Shown here in pieces: positions 57,090-64,000 of a stretch of 64,000 bases of DNA. Under the pieces are notes generated by a model. It was given only the letters and a program-made list of their open reading frames with translations, had not been told where the DNA came from and ran no database searches. Location: contig WHSO01000001.1 of the NCBI GenBank assembly GCA_009380075.1, forward strand, positions 44,266-108,265, given 5' to 3'. Both the position numbers and the translations under genes were made by a program. Numbering within the stretch: position 1 is the stretch's first letter; each line of letters opens with the position of its first letter. This stretch comes from Alphaproteobacteria bacterium. GTDB lineage: Bacteria; Pseudomonadota; Alphaproteobacteria; SMXQ01.

Positions 57090-58561
57090 CTCCGGCCGCC
57101 GATAATTTCTGTCAAGAACGAGAGCTGTGCCGAAATGCCGCCGTCGTCATGGTCGGTCAGGCGCGTCGGGTATTCCCCGGAAAAACAGGCATCACAATAC
57201 TGCGGCGCGCGATTGTTTCGTGCCACCTCGCCCATGGCACGGTACAGACCATCCATGGAAAGGAATGCCAGGGTATCGACGCCGATCACTTTCTGCATTT
57301 CGTCGATGGACATCTTGGCGGCCATCAATTCGGACTTTTCGGGCGTGTCAACGCCGTAAAAGCAGGGATTCGTGGTTGGAGGCGACGCAATGCGCATATG
57401 GACCTCGCGCGCACCGGCATTGCGCATCATTTCCACGATCTTCACGGACGTGGTGCCGCGGACGATGCTGTCGTCGACCAGGATGACGCGCTTGCCCTCG
57501 ACATGGGCGCGATTGGCATTGTGCTTGAGTTTGACGCCGAGATGACGAATCTGGTCGCTGGGTTCGATGAAGGTACGCCCGACGTAGTGATTTCGAATGA
57601 TTCCGAGCTCGAATGGAATCCCCGCCTCGGCGGCGTAGCCGATGGCGGCGGGCACTCCGGAATCGGGCACGGGGATCACGGCGTCGGCGTCGACATGACT
57701 TTCGCGTGCGAGCTCGGCGCCGATGCGCTTTCGCGTCTCGTAGACGCTGCGACTCTCCATGACGCTGTCGGGCCGCGCAAAATAGACATACTCGAAAATG
57801 CAATTTCGCGAGCGTTGCGGAGGGAACGGCTTCAGGCTTTCGAGGCCGTTCTCGGTAATGACCACCATTTCACCGGCTTCGACATCGCGGACGAATCGCG
57901 CACCGATGATATCCAGCGCGCAGGTTTCCGATGCCAGAATCCAGGCATTATCGATCATGCCGAGCACCAGAGGCCGTACGCCCATCGGATCGCGTACGCC
58001 GATCATCGCATCGCGGCTCAAGGCGGCGAGGGAATAGGCGCCTTCGACCTGCTTTAGGGCGTCGATCATCCGGTCGACCACGGTGACGTAGGTGGACGTC
58101 GCGATCAGGTGGACAATCACTTCTGTGTCGGTGGTGGACTGAAACAGGCTGCCCCTGCGGACGAGATCGCGCCTCAATTGCACGGCGTTGGTCAGGTTGC
58201 CGTTGTGGCTGACAGCAAACCCGCCGAACTCGAAATCCGCAAACAGAGGTTGGATGTTGCGCTCGATCGTGTCGCCGGCGGTGGAATAGCGGTTGTGACC
58301 GATCGCGTAGCTTCCCGGCAGCCGTTCGATGGCCTGGACGGACGAAAAGGTGTCAGCGACATGGCCGAGGCCGCGGACGGAATGGAAATTGCGCCCGTCG
58401 TAGGTGACCATGCCGGCGGCCTCTTGGCCGCGATGCTGGAGGGCGTGCAGGCCCAGCGCCGTCAACGCAGCGGCGTCGCTGTGCCCGAATACGCCAAAAA
58501 CGCCGCATTCCTCGTGGAAAGCGTCGTCAAATGGATGGGTCGTCAGCGGGTTCAGGGCCAC
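57086..58561 (-). CDS. purF: Amidophosphoribosyltransferase
   Basis: PurF makes phosphoribosylamine from PRPP and glutamine, the committed step of purine synthesis. The 491-aa enzyme starts at GTG 58561 with GGAGAG just upstream. The short leader precedes the catalytic cysteine in EECGVFGVFG (C19), which is exposed after processing. HNRYSTAG, SHNGNLTNA and the PRPP-binding VILVDDSIVRGTT are all present. It lies 31 bases after cvpA, as in E. coli, where the pair is also adjacent. Confidence 0.97.
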   Translation of the reverse strand: MALNPLTTHPFDDAFHEECGVFGVFGHSDAAALTALGLHALQHRGQEAAGMVTYDGRNFHSVRGLGHVADTFSSVQAIERLPGSYAIGHNRYSTAGDTIERNIQPLFADFEFGGFAVSHNGNLTNAVQLRRDLVRRGSLFQSTTDTEVIVHLIATSTYVTVVDRMIDALKQVEGAYSLAALSRDAMIGVRDPMGVRPLVLGMIDNAWILASETCALDIIGARFVRDVEAGEMVVITENGLESLKPFPPQRSRNCIFEYVYFARPDSVMESRSVYETRKRIGAELARESHVDADAVIPVPDSGVPAAIGYAAEAGIPFELGIIRNHYVGRTFIEPSDQIRHLGVKLKHNANRAHVEGKRVILVDDSIVRGTTSVKIVEMMRNAGAREVHMRIASPPTTNPCFYGVDTPEKSELMAAKMSIDEMQKVIGVDTLAFLSMDGLYRAMGEVARNNRAPQYCDACFSGEYPTRLTDHDDGGISAQLSFLTEIIGGRR

Positions 58562-58592
58562 GGTCTCTCCGTCTTGGCGTGCTTTATATGGC

Positions 58593-59210
58593 CTATTGAC
58601 TGCCCTCGATCAAGCGCTGCATATCGCGCCGCTCCGTGGGGCGGTAACCCTCGCGTTCCTTGGGGTTTGCGGTGGGCAGCGGCCGATTCCGGGGCTCCGG
58701 CTGGACCGCCGGGGGGAACATCTTGCGCATGTCCTCCGGAACCAGGGCCAGCACCAGGCGTGCTCCCGCCGCGGCGAGGGGCACCGTCCGCGCGTTCTTG
58801 AACCATGCCGGCTGGTCGCTCTGCCCGATAGCCCAACCCACCGCCAGGTAGAGGACGATGACGACCAGGACACCACGGGCTAGGCCGAAGATGAACCCGA
58901 GCGAGCGGTTGAGAGCACCGACTGCCGATCCGTGCACTGCCTTGGCAATGAAATGGGAAATAAAGGAAAAGATGAACAGGGAGGCAAGAAACAGGGCAGC
59001 GCCGGCGGCCACGTCGGCCGCAAGCGGCCAGGCGATGACGTCCCGCGCGATGGCACGGGCCGGCAAGAATCCGAACAGGGTCACCAAAACGGCGCCGCCC
59101 CAACTGGCGATGGAGAGCAGTTCCTTGACCAGGCCGCGTGCCAGCGCGAATAGTCCCGACAGGACAATGATGCCGATGACGATCAGGTCGGTGATGATCC
59201 CCGGAGCCAT
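58593..59210 (-). CDS. cvpA: CvpA-family membrane protein
   Basis: This 205-aa protein has four predicted membrane helices (about residues 3-22, 27-48, 65-90 and 102-130) matching the CvpA/colicin V production family, including ITDLIVIGIIVLSGLFALARG and SLGFIFGLARGVLVV. CvpA is required for envelope homeostasis in other bacteria; its precise mechanism is unclear. The soluble C-terminus is Pro/Arg-rich. ATG 59210 is one base past the radA stop, with GGGGGG upstream; an extension to 59249 lies inside radA. Confidence 0.92.
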   Translation of the reverse strand: MAPGIITDLIVIGIIVLSGLFALARGLVKELLSIASWGGAVLVTLFGFLPARAIARDVIAWPLAADVAAGAALFLASLFIFSFISHFIAKAVHGSAVGALNRSLGFIFGLARGVLVVIVLYLAVGWAIGQSDQPAWFKNARTVPLAAAGARLVLALVPEDMRKMFPPAVQPEPRNRPLPTANPKEREGYRPTERRDMQRLIEGSQ

Positions 59211-59211
59211 G

Positions 59212-60678
59212 CTACCCCCCGGTTTCCTCGGTCGGGCGCCGCTGGGCACCCGGCGGGCCGCGCCGCGGTGCCCGTCGCCGCACGTCCAGCCCGAACAGGG
59301 GCAGGAGCTCGTTCAATGCCCTGAGTTCCAGGGTGCGAAGTCCCTGTACGCCGCGTCCCTTGGGGCGTCCGCTCGTTTCCGGCGGAACGATGGCCGCGGT
59401 GAATCCCAGTTTTGCCGCCTCGCGCAGGCGCGCATCCCGGGAGCCTACCGGCCGGACCTCGCCGGAAAGGCCGACCTCCCCGAAAAACAGGGTTGCGTCC
59501 GGCGCCGGCGTATCAGTGAATGCCGAAACCAGTGCCGCGGCGACGGCAAGATCCGCCGCCGGCTCCGACACCCGCAACCCTCCGGCAACGCTGAGATAGA
59601 CATCGTGCCCCGAGAGCGTCAGGCCGCAACGGGCATCGAGCACGGCAATCACCATCGCGAGCCGGGCCGTGTCCCAGCCGACCACGGCACGGCGCGGCGC
59701 GGCCAGGGTTGAGGGGGCGACAAGGGCCTGGATCTCGACCAGGACCGGGCGCGTTCCCTCGATGCCGGCGAAGACGGCGGCGCCGGATACGGGGCTCTCG
59801 CTGCCGCTGCCGCTGCGGCCGAGAAACATTGCCGAAGGGTTCTTGACCTCAGCGAGCCCGCGGTCCGACATCTCGAACACGCCGATCTCGTCGGTCGGGC
59901 CGAAGCGGTTCTTGACCGCGCGCAGGATGCGGAACTGGTGGCCGCGCTCGCCCTCGAAATAAAGCACGGTATCGACCATGTGTTCGAGCACACGAGGTCC
60001 GGCGATCTGGCCCTCCTTGGTGACGTGGCCGACCATGACGACGGCGATGCCGCGCTTCTTGGCGAGGGCGATTAGCACCTGTGCCGCACCGCGCACCTGG
60101 CTGACGGTACCGGGAGCCGACTCGAGCCCGTCGACATGCATGGTCTGGATCGAGTCGATAACCACCATGGCCGGCACGGTGGCGGCGGAGGAAGCTTCGA
60201 TGGTGGCGACGATGTCGGCGATCGACGTGGCCGTCGCAAGCTTCACACCGGCGTTGGACAGTCCCGTGCGGGACGCCCGCATGCGAAGCTGGTCGGTCGC
60301 TTCCTCGCCAGAGACGTACAGCGCTCCGAACCCCCGATTCGCCAGGGCCGCGCAGGCCTGGAGCAGGAGAGTGGACTTGCCGATTCCAGGATCACCGGCC
60401 ACCAGAACGGCGGAGGCAGGGACCAGGCCGCCCCCAAGCACGCGGTCGAGTTCGGAAATGCCGCTCAGCCGTCGCTCCGGCGCCTTGGCGGGACCCTCGA
60501 GCCCCTCAAGGGCGAGCCGGTGGCCCTTCCCCGGCGATCTTACGCCTGTGGCGACGGGGGCCGAGGGCATTTCCTCGACCAAGGCGTTCCAGGCGCCGCA
60601 GCTATCGCAGCGACCCGTCCACTTGCGATGCGCCGCACCGCATTCCTGGCATACGTAGCGGGGCTGGACCCGGGCCAC
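59212..60678 (-). CDS. radA: DNA repair protein RadA (Sms)
   Basis: RadA is a DnaB-like helicase acting in branch migration and repair. The 488-aa protein has a C4 zinc finger (C10, C13, C24, C27; CQEC and CDSC), a RecA-like ATPase with Walker A GDPGIGKST at residues 95-103, the RadA-specific KNRFG motif near residue 256, and a C-terminal Lon-protease-like domain without catalytic Ser-Lys pair function. It starts at GTG 60678. It is followed by cvpA after one base. Confidence 0.96.
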   Translation of the reverse strand: MARVQPRYVCQECGAAHRKWTGRCDSCGAWNALVEEMPSAPVATGVRSPGKGHRLALEGLEGPAKAPERRLSGISELDRVLGGGLVPASAVLVAGDPGIGKSTLLLQACAALANRGFGALYVSGEEATDQLRMRASRTGLSNAGVKLATATSIADIVATIEASSAATVPAMVVIDSIQTMHVDGLESAPGTVSQVRGAAQVLIALAKKRGIAVVMVGHVTKEGQIAGPRVLEHMVDTVLYFEGERGHQFRILRAVKNRFGPTDEIGVFEMSDRGLAEVKNPSAMFLGRSGSGSESPVSGAAVFAGIEGTRPVLVEIQALVAPSTLAAPRRAVVGWDTARLAMVIAVLDARCGLTLSGHDVYLSVAGGLRVSEPAADLAVAAALVSAFTDTPAPDATLFFGEVGLSGEVRPVGSRDARLREAAKLGFTAAIVPPETSGRPKGRGVQGLRTLELRALNELLPLFGLDVRRRAPRRGPPGAQRRPTEETGG

Positions 60679-60740
60679 GTTCAGCCCGTCCGCACCGCGC
60701 CGGGCGCATGCGTGACTTCCCTACCCATGACCGCGCCCCG

Positions 60741-61520
60741 TCATCGCGACACCTGCATCTGGATCGGTCCTTCGGCACGGCCGTGAATGAACTGGTCGAC
60801 ATAAGGGTTGCCCGAGCGGTCGATGGACGCAACCGGGCCTGACCAGATGATCTTGCCTTCGTGCAGCATGGCGATCCGGTGCGCGATCTTGCGCGCGCTG
60901 GCGAGGTCGTGGGTGATGCTGAGCGTCGTCGCGCCGAGTTCCTTGACGCACTTGACGATCAGGTCATTGATGACGTCGCCCATGATCGGATCGAGTCCTG
61001 TCGTCGGCTCATCGAAGAAGATGATCTCCGGATCGGCGGCGATGGCGCGGGCGAGAGCGACGCGTTTCTGCATTCCGCCCGAGAGTTCGGCCGGGTACAG
61101 CATGCCTACGTCGGGAGCAAGGCCGACCTGAGCCAGTTTGGCGATGGCGGTTTCACGCGCCGCATCGCGGTCCATTCCGCGGGCCTGTATCAGGCCGAAC
61201 GAGACGTTCTCCCACACCGTCAGGCTGTCGAACAGCGCCGAGCCCTGGAACAGCATGCCGAACTTGAGCATCAACTCGTCCCGTTCGGAACCGCGAAGGT
61301 CGGTGACGTCCCGGCCATCGATCTGGATCGAGCCGCTGTCCGGCCTGATGAGGCCGAGAATGCATTTGAGCAGCACCGATTTTCCGCTACCCGATCCGCC
61401 GATCACCACCACCGATTCACTGCGGGCGACGTCGAGATCGAGGCCGTCGAGAACCACTTTCCTGCCGAATGACTTGTGCAGGTCGCTCACGTGAATCTTG
61501 AGGTGGGGCGGCGCGCTCAT
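60741..61520 (-). CDS. mlaF: ABC transporter ATP-binding protein MlaF
   Basis: MlaF is the ATPase of the Mla phospholipid transporter that maintains outer-membrane lipid asymmetry. The 259-aa protein has Walker A GGSGSGKS at residues 41-48, Q-loop in FGMLFQGSAL, signature LSGGMQKR, Walker B IIFFDEPTTGLDP and switch His in SITHD. The FQGSALFDSLTVWEN wording is characteristic of MlaF/TtgA-type ATPases. Its start overlaps the mlaE stop (ATGA). No mlaD (MCE) gene is in this window, so the substrate-binding subunit is elsewhere. Confidence 0.93.
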   Translation of the reverse strand: MSAPPHLKIHVSDLHKSFGRKVVLDGLDLDVARSESVVVIGGSGSGKSVLLKCILGLIRPDSGSIQIDGRDVTDLRGSERDELMLKFGMLFQGSALFDSLTVWENVSFGLIQARGMDRDAARETAIAKLAQVGLAPDVGMLYPAELSGGMQKRVALARAIAADPEIIFFDEPTTGLDPIMGDVINDLIVKCVKELGATTLSITHDLASARKIAHRIAMLHEGKIIWSGPVASIDRSGNPYVDQFIHGRAEGPIQMQVSR

Positions 61521-62326
61521 TGGGAAAAGAACAGTTCCGTGATCACGTAATTGAAGATCAGGATAAGCATCAAGGCCGACACGACGGCGTTGATAGTTGC
61601 CGTGCCGACGCCCTGCGCGCCACCGCGGGAATTGTAGCCGTGGTAGCAGCCCATCAGCGAAATGACGAAGCCAAAACAGGCCGCCTTGACCAGGCCCGAC
61701 ACCACGTCCTTGAGTTCGAGAAACTCGAAGGTTCGCGTCAGATAGTTGGCGGGATTGAAATTGAGTTTGTTGACACCGATCAGGAAGCCCCCGAACACGC
61801 CGATACTGTCGGCGACGAGCACGAGAAGCGGCATCATCAGGAACCCTGCTATCAGGCGCGGCGCAACCAGGTATTTGAACGGGTTGGTCGACAGGGTCGT
61901 GAGCGCATCGATCTGCTCCGTCACCTTCATGGTGCCGATTTCCGCTGCCATGGAGGCGCCGACGCGACCGGCCACCATCAGTCCCGCAAGCACCGGGCCA
62001 AGTTCGCGCGTCATCGACAGGACGACCACGGTCGCTACCGCGCCTTCGGCCGAAAAGCGTGAAAAACCGGAATAGCTCTGCAGGGCCAGCACCATGCCGG
62101 TAAAAATCGCGGTCATGCCGACGACGGGAAGGGAGTAATAGCCGATGTCCATCATCTGCCGCAGGGTCAGCCGCCAGTAGAACGGTGGGGTCACGCAATG
62201 GGTCAGCGCTCGAAAGGTAAAGACGGAAATGGAACCCACTACGGCGAGAAAGCCGAGGAAAACGCGTCCCACCGGCGCGAGGACACGCACCAGCACGGGG
62301 GGCTCGATCGGCGCCGCGCTGCTCAT
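61517..62326 (-). CDS. mlaE: Mla phospholipid transporter permease MlaE
   Basis: MlaE forms the inner-membrane channel of the Mla system. This 269-aa protein has an interfacial N-terminal helix and five to six membrane segments. The family signature LTRELGPVLAGLMVAGRVGASMAAEIGTM is present in two adjoining parts (about residues 106-135), as are EQIDALTTLSTNPFKYLVAPR and LMGCYHGYNSRGGAQGVG. The start overlaps the alr stop by four bases, so alr-mlaE-mlaF appear translationally linked. Confidence 0.94.
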   Translation of the reverse strand: MSSAAPIEPPVLVRVLAPVGRVFLGFLAVVGSISVFTFRALTHCVTPPFYWRLTLRQMMDIGYYSLPVVGMTAIFTGMVLALQSYSGFSRFSAEGAVATVVVLSMTRELGPVLAGLMVAGRVGASMAAEIGTMKVTEQIDALTTLSTNPFKYLVAPRLIAGFLMMPLLVLVADSIGVFGGFLIGVNKLNFNPANYLTRTFEFLELKDVVSGLVKAACFGFVISLMGCYHGYNSRGGAQGVGTATINAVVSALMLILIFNYVITELFFSQ

Positions 62327-63501
62327 GCGGCGGCGCCGAGGTAACGCCGCGCGTAACGTGGGCCGAGGGACGTAAGAACCTCGTAGCCGATGGTGCCGGC
62401 CTCACGCGCCAGATCGTCCACGGTGTGGAGTGGGCCGATGAGATCGACGAAATCGCCCGGACGCACGTCGCTTTCCGGCACGTCCGTCACGTCAACGGTG
62501 ATCAGATCCATGGACACGCGCCCTATGACTTGCACCGGTGTTTGGCCCACATGGGCGCGGGCCGAACCCGAAAGGGCGCGGAAATAGCCGTCGGCGTATC
62601 CCACTGCGACGGTGGCAACGCGACGGCCCCGCTCAGCCCGGTGCGTCGCACCATATCCAACGCTCCGGGGGGTGTCAATTACGTGGGTTTGGAGGATTTT
62701 TCCTTTCAAATTAACAACTTGTGCCATCGGGTTTGGCGCCGTCCGTTGCGGTGCTACGCCGTAGAGCGCGGCCCCGGGGCGGACCAGGTCGTAATGATAG
62801 TCGGGACCGAGAAAGATTCCGGACGAGTTTGCGAGGCTGCGTCTCGGCGGGTGGAGCGAGGCAAGACGCTCCAGCACGGACTCGAAGCGCCGCCGCTGCT
62901 CATCATTCAGTCCATGGGACGGCTGATCCGCGCAGGCGAGGTGGCTCATGATTGCCTCCACCCGGATGCCTGAAAGGCACGCAGGGTCGGCTGCGATCTT
63001 CGCCGCCTCGGCCTCATCGAACCCGAGCCGGGTCATGCCGGTATCCACGTGCAGCCATGCAGGGAGGGGGGCACTTGCCGCCGTGTCCGACCATACCCGA
63101 GCCTGGCCCAGGTGGTTGAGCACGGGCGTGAGCCGGGCGTCCGCCATGACGGCAGCGCTGGAGCGGTCGGGGCCGTTGAAGACACAGATTTCGGCCTCGG
63201 CGGTCGCCGTGGCCACGGATTCGCGTGCGGGCGGCGCGGCGCCATCCGCCAGTGCGGCCCGAAGCGCCATGCCCTCATCCGGCAGAGCGACAAAAAACGT
63301 ACGGCAGCCGGCCGCCCACAATGCCCGTGCGACCGGCGCCATGCCGAGCCCATAGGCATCCGCCTTGACCACGGCGCCGCAGCGTGCGTCGGGGCGCAGC
63401 CGCCCCGCGAGCAGCTTCCAGTTGGCGACGATGGCGTCGAGGTCGATGGTAAGTTCCCCGCCAGCCCCGACGTGGCGCGGCGAAACCTCAGAAGGGGACA
63501 T
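62323..63501 (-). CDS. alr: Alanine racemase
   Basis: Alr makes D-alanine for peptidoglycan. This 392-aa PLP enzyme has the Schiff-base lysine K46 in [10 protein letters not shown], and the catalytic tyrosine in SVGYGATH (about residue 260). [13 protein letters not shown] and the DxVxL...PGDFVDLIG segment of the C-terminal domain are present. The ATG at 63501 is preferred; a TTG at 63531 would run further into dnaB. It overlaps the end of dnaB by 14 bases, in the widespread order dnaB-alr. Confidence 0.95.
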   Translation of the reverse strand: MSPSEVSPRHVGAGGELTIDLDAIVANWKLLAGRLRPDARCGAVVKADAYGLGMAPVARALWAAGCRTFFVALPDEGMALRAALADGAAPPARESVATATAEAEICVFNGPDRSSAAVMADARLTPVLNHLGQARVWSDTAASAPLPAWLHVDTGMTRLGFDEAEAAKIAADPACLSGIRVEAIMSHLACADQPSHGLNDEQRRRFESVLERLASLHPPRRSLANSSGIFLGPDYHYDLVRPGAALYGVAPQRTAPNPMAQVVNLKGKILQTHVIDTPRSVGYGATHRAERGRRVATVAVGYADGYFRALSGSARAHVGQTPVQVIGRVSMDLITVDVTDVPESDVRPGDFVDLIGPLHTVDDLAREAGTIGYEVLTSLGPRYARRYLGAAA

Positions 63502-64000
63502 TCTGGTCGGGTAGATGGTCAGACGCCACAAAATCGGAAAACCGCGTGAGTTCGCCCTGGAACATCAGCTTGACCGCGCCGGTAGGACCATGGCGCTGTT
63601 TGCCGATGATCACTTCGGCGAGGTTATGGACCTCTTCCATTTTCATTTGCCACTTCTCATGCTCCTCGGTGCCCATCTCCGGCTCGCCCCGCGCCAGGTA
63701 GTACTCCTGGCGGTAGATGAACATGACCACGTCGGCATCCTGCTCGATGGACCCCGATTCGCGGAGGTCGGCGAGCTGGGGCCGCTTGTCCTCGCGCTGT
63801 TCGACCGCACGGGAAAGCTGCGACAGGGCCAGTACCGGCACGTTGAGCTCCTTCGCCAGCGCCTTGAGGCCGCGGGTAATCTCGGAAATTTCCTGGACGC
63901 GGTTGTCGCTGGCACGGACCATGTTGGCGCGCAGCAGCTGGAGATAGTCCACGACGACCATGGACAGGCCGTGCTGGCGCTTCAGGCGGCGCGCCCGCGT
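63488..64000 (-). CDS. dnaB: Replicative DNA helicase DnaB (C-terminal part, cut by window edge)
   Basis: The last 170 residues of DnaB, the hexameric fork helicase, are in the window. The RecA-like motor region is clear: Walker [11 protein letters not shown], then [32 protein letters not shown], the arginine-finger region [18 protein letters not shown] and [10 protein letters not shown]. The C-terminus ends HLPDQNVPF. The N-terminal domain and Walker A lie to the right of position 64000. Confidence 0.96.
   Translation of the reverse strand, partial: TRARRLKRQHGLSMVVVDYLQLLRANMVRASDNRVQEISEITRGLKALAKELNVPVLALSQLSRAVEQREDKRPQLADLRESGSIEQDADVVMFIYRQEYYLARGEPEMGTEEHEKWQMKMEEVHNLAEVIIGKQRHGPTGAVKLMFQGELTRFSDFVASDHLPDQNVPF

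Noticed and set aside
60741..62405. Single 554-codon frame covering mlaF and running into mlaE
   Set aside because: The upstream part is out of frame with the real mlaE and is Arg/Ser-rich nonsense; mlaF starts at 61520.

Overview
The window is high-GC, gene-dense chromosomal DNA of an alphaproteobacterium, most likely Rhodospirillales or a near relative. The evidence is a complete CckA-ChpT-CtrA-SciP cell-cycle set, an alpha-type DksA lacking most zinc cysteines, DUF2794 and DUF3553 proteins, and the dnaB-alr-...-radA-cvpA-purF-SDR gene order. No plasmid, phage or CRISPR features were seen. The one clear mobile element is an IS1595-family element at 14408-16282.

Layout. 1-6.2 kb: the edge of argE, NAD kinase, a class III extradiol dioxygenase, moaA, a soluble PAS histidine kinase, mobA and a DUF3553 protein. 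6.3-14.4 kb: a cell-cycle and flagellar hub with chpT, ctrA, fliJ, flhF, sciP, dksA and cckA. 14.4-16.3 kb: the IS1595 element, with transposase, a 57-aa coupled ORF and a passenger gene with RusA-like catalytic residues, flanked by 8-bp target duplications and sitting just upstream of the recA SOS promoter. 16.4-22.4 kb: recA, alaS, icd and a LOG-family gene. 22.7-25.3 kb: two c-type cytochromes and a LysM protein. 25.5-29.8 kb: psd-pssA, a dihydroxyphthalate decarboxylase-like protein, MscS and a RidA-like protein. 29.9-34.9 kb: a probable periplasmic glucan cluster with a GH17-like membrane enzyme, a small membrane protein, an OpgC-like acyltransferase and two tandem SGNH hydrolases, the second frameshifted. 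34.9-41.1 kb: a probable catabolic block with a 2-hydroxyacid dehydrogenase, a TctC-like binding protein with an extra C-terminal domain, a large haem-binding propeller protein and a Rieske oxygenase. 41.4-46.3 kb: an RND efflux pair, a DUF305 membrane protein and tRNA-Gln. 46.4-57 kb: Ppx/GppA, rlmE, guaB-guaA, a parvulin, a DUF2794 protein and the TPR-bamB-der operon. 56.4-64 kb: a long minus-strand run dnaB-alr-mlaE-mlaF-radA-cvpA-purF-SDR, with dnaB cut by the window edge.

How the genes work together. CckA feeds phosphate to ChpT, which passes it to CtrA; SciP restrains CtrA; fliJ and flhF are flagellar genes in the same 8 kb. In most alphaproteobacteria these regulators are dispersed, so the clustering is notable. 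Psd and PssA are successive enzymes of phosphatidylethanolamine synthesis. GuaB and GuaA make GMP. MlaE and MlaF form the core of a lipid transporter.

The strongest unusual observation is the IS1595 element. Its ends (inverted repeats matching at 22 of 30 positions) and its 8-bp duplication ACGAAAAA can both be read directly. It carries a protein whose D-x-D-N-x-x-K motif and downstream DDD match the catalytic layout of RusA Holliday-junction resolvases. Functional claims here come from reading motifs and gene order; no database search was possible.
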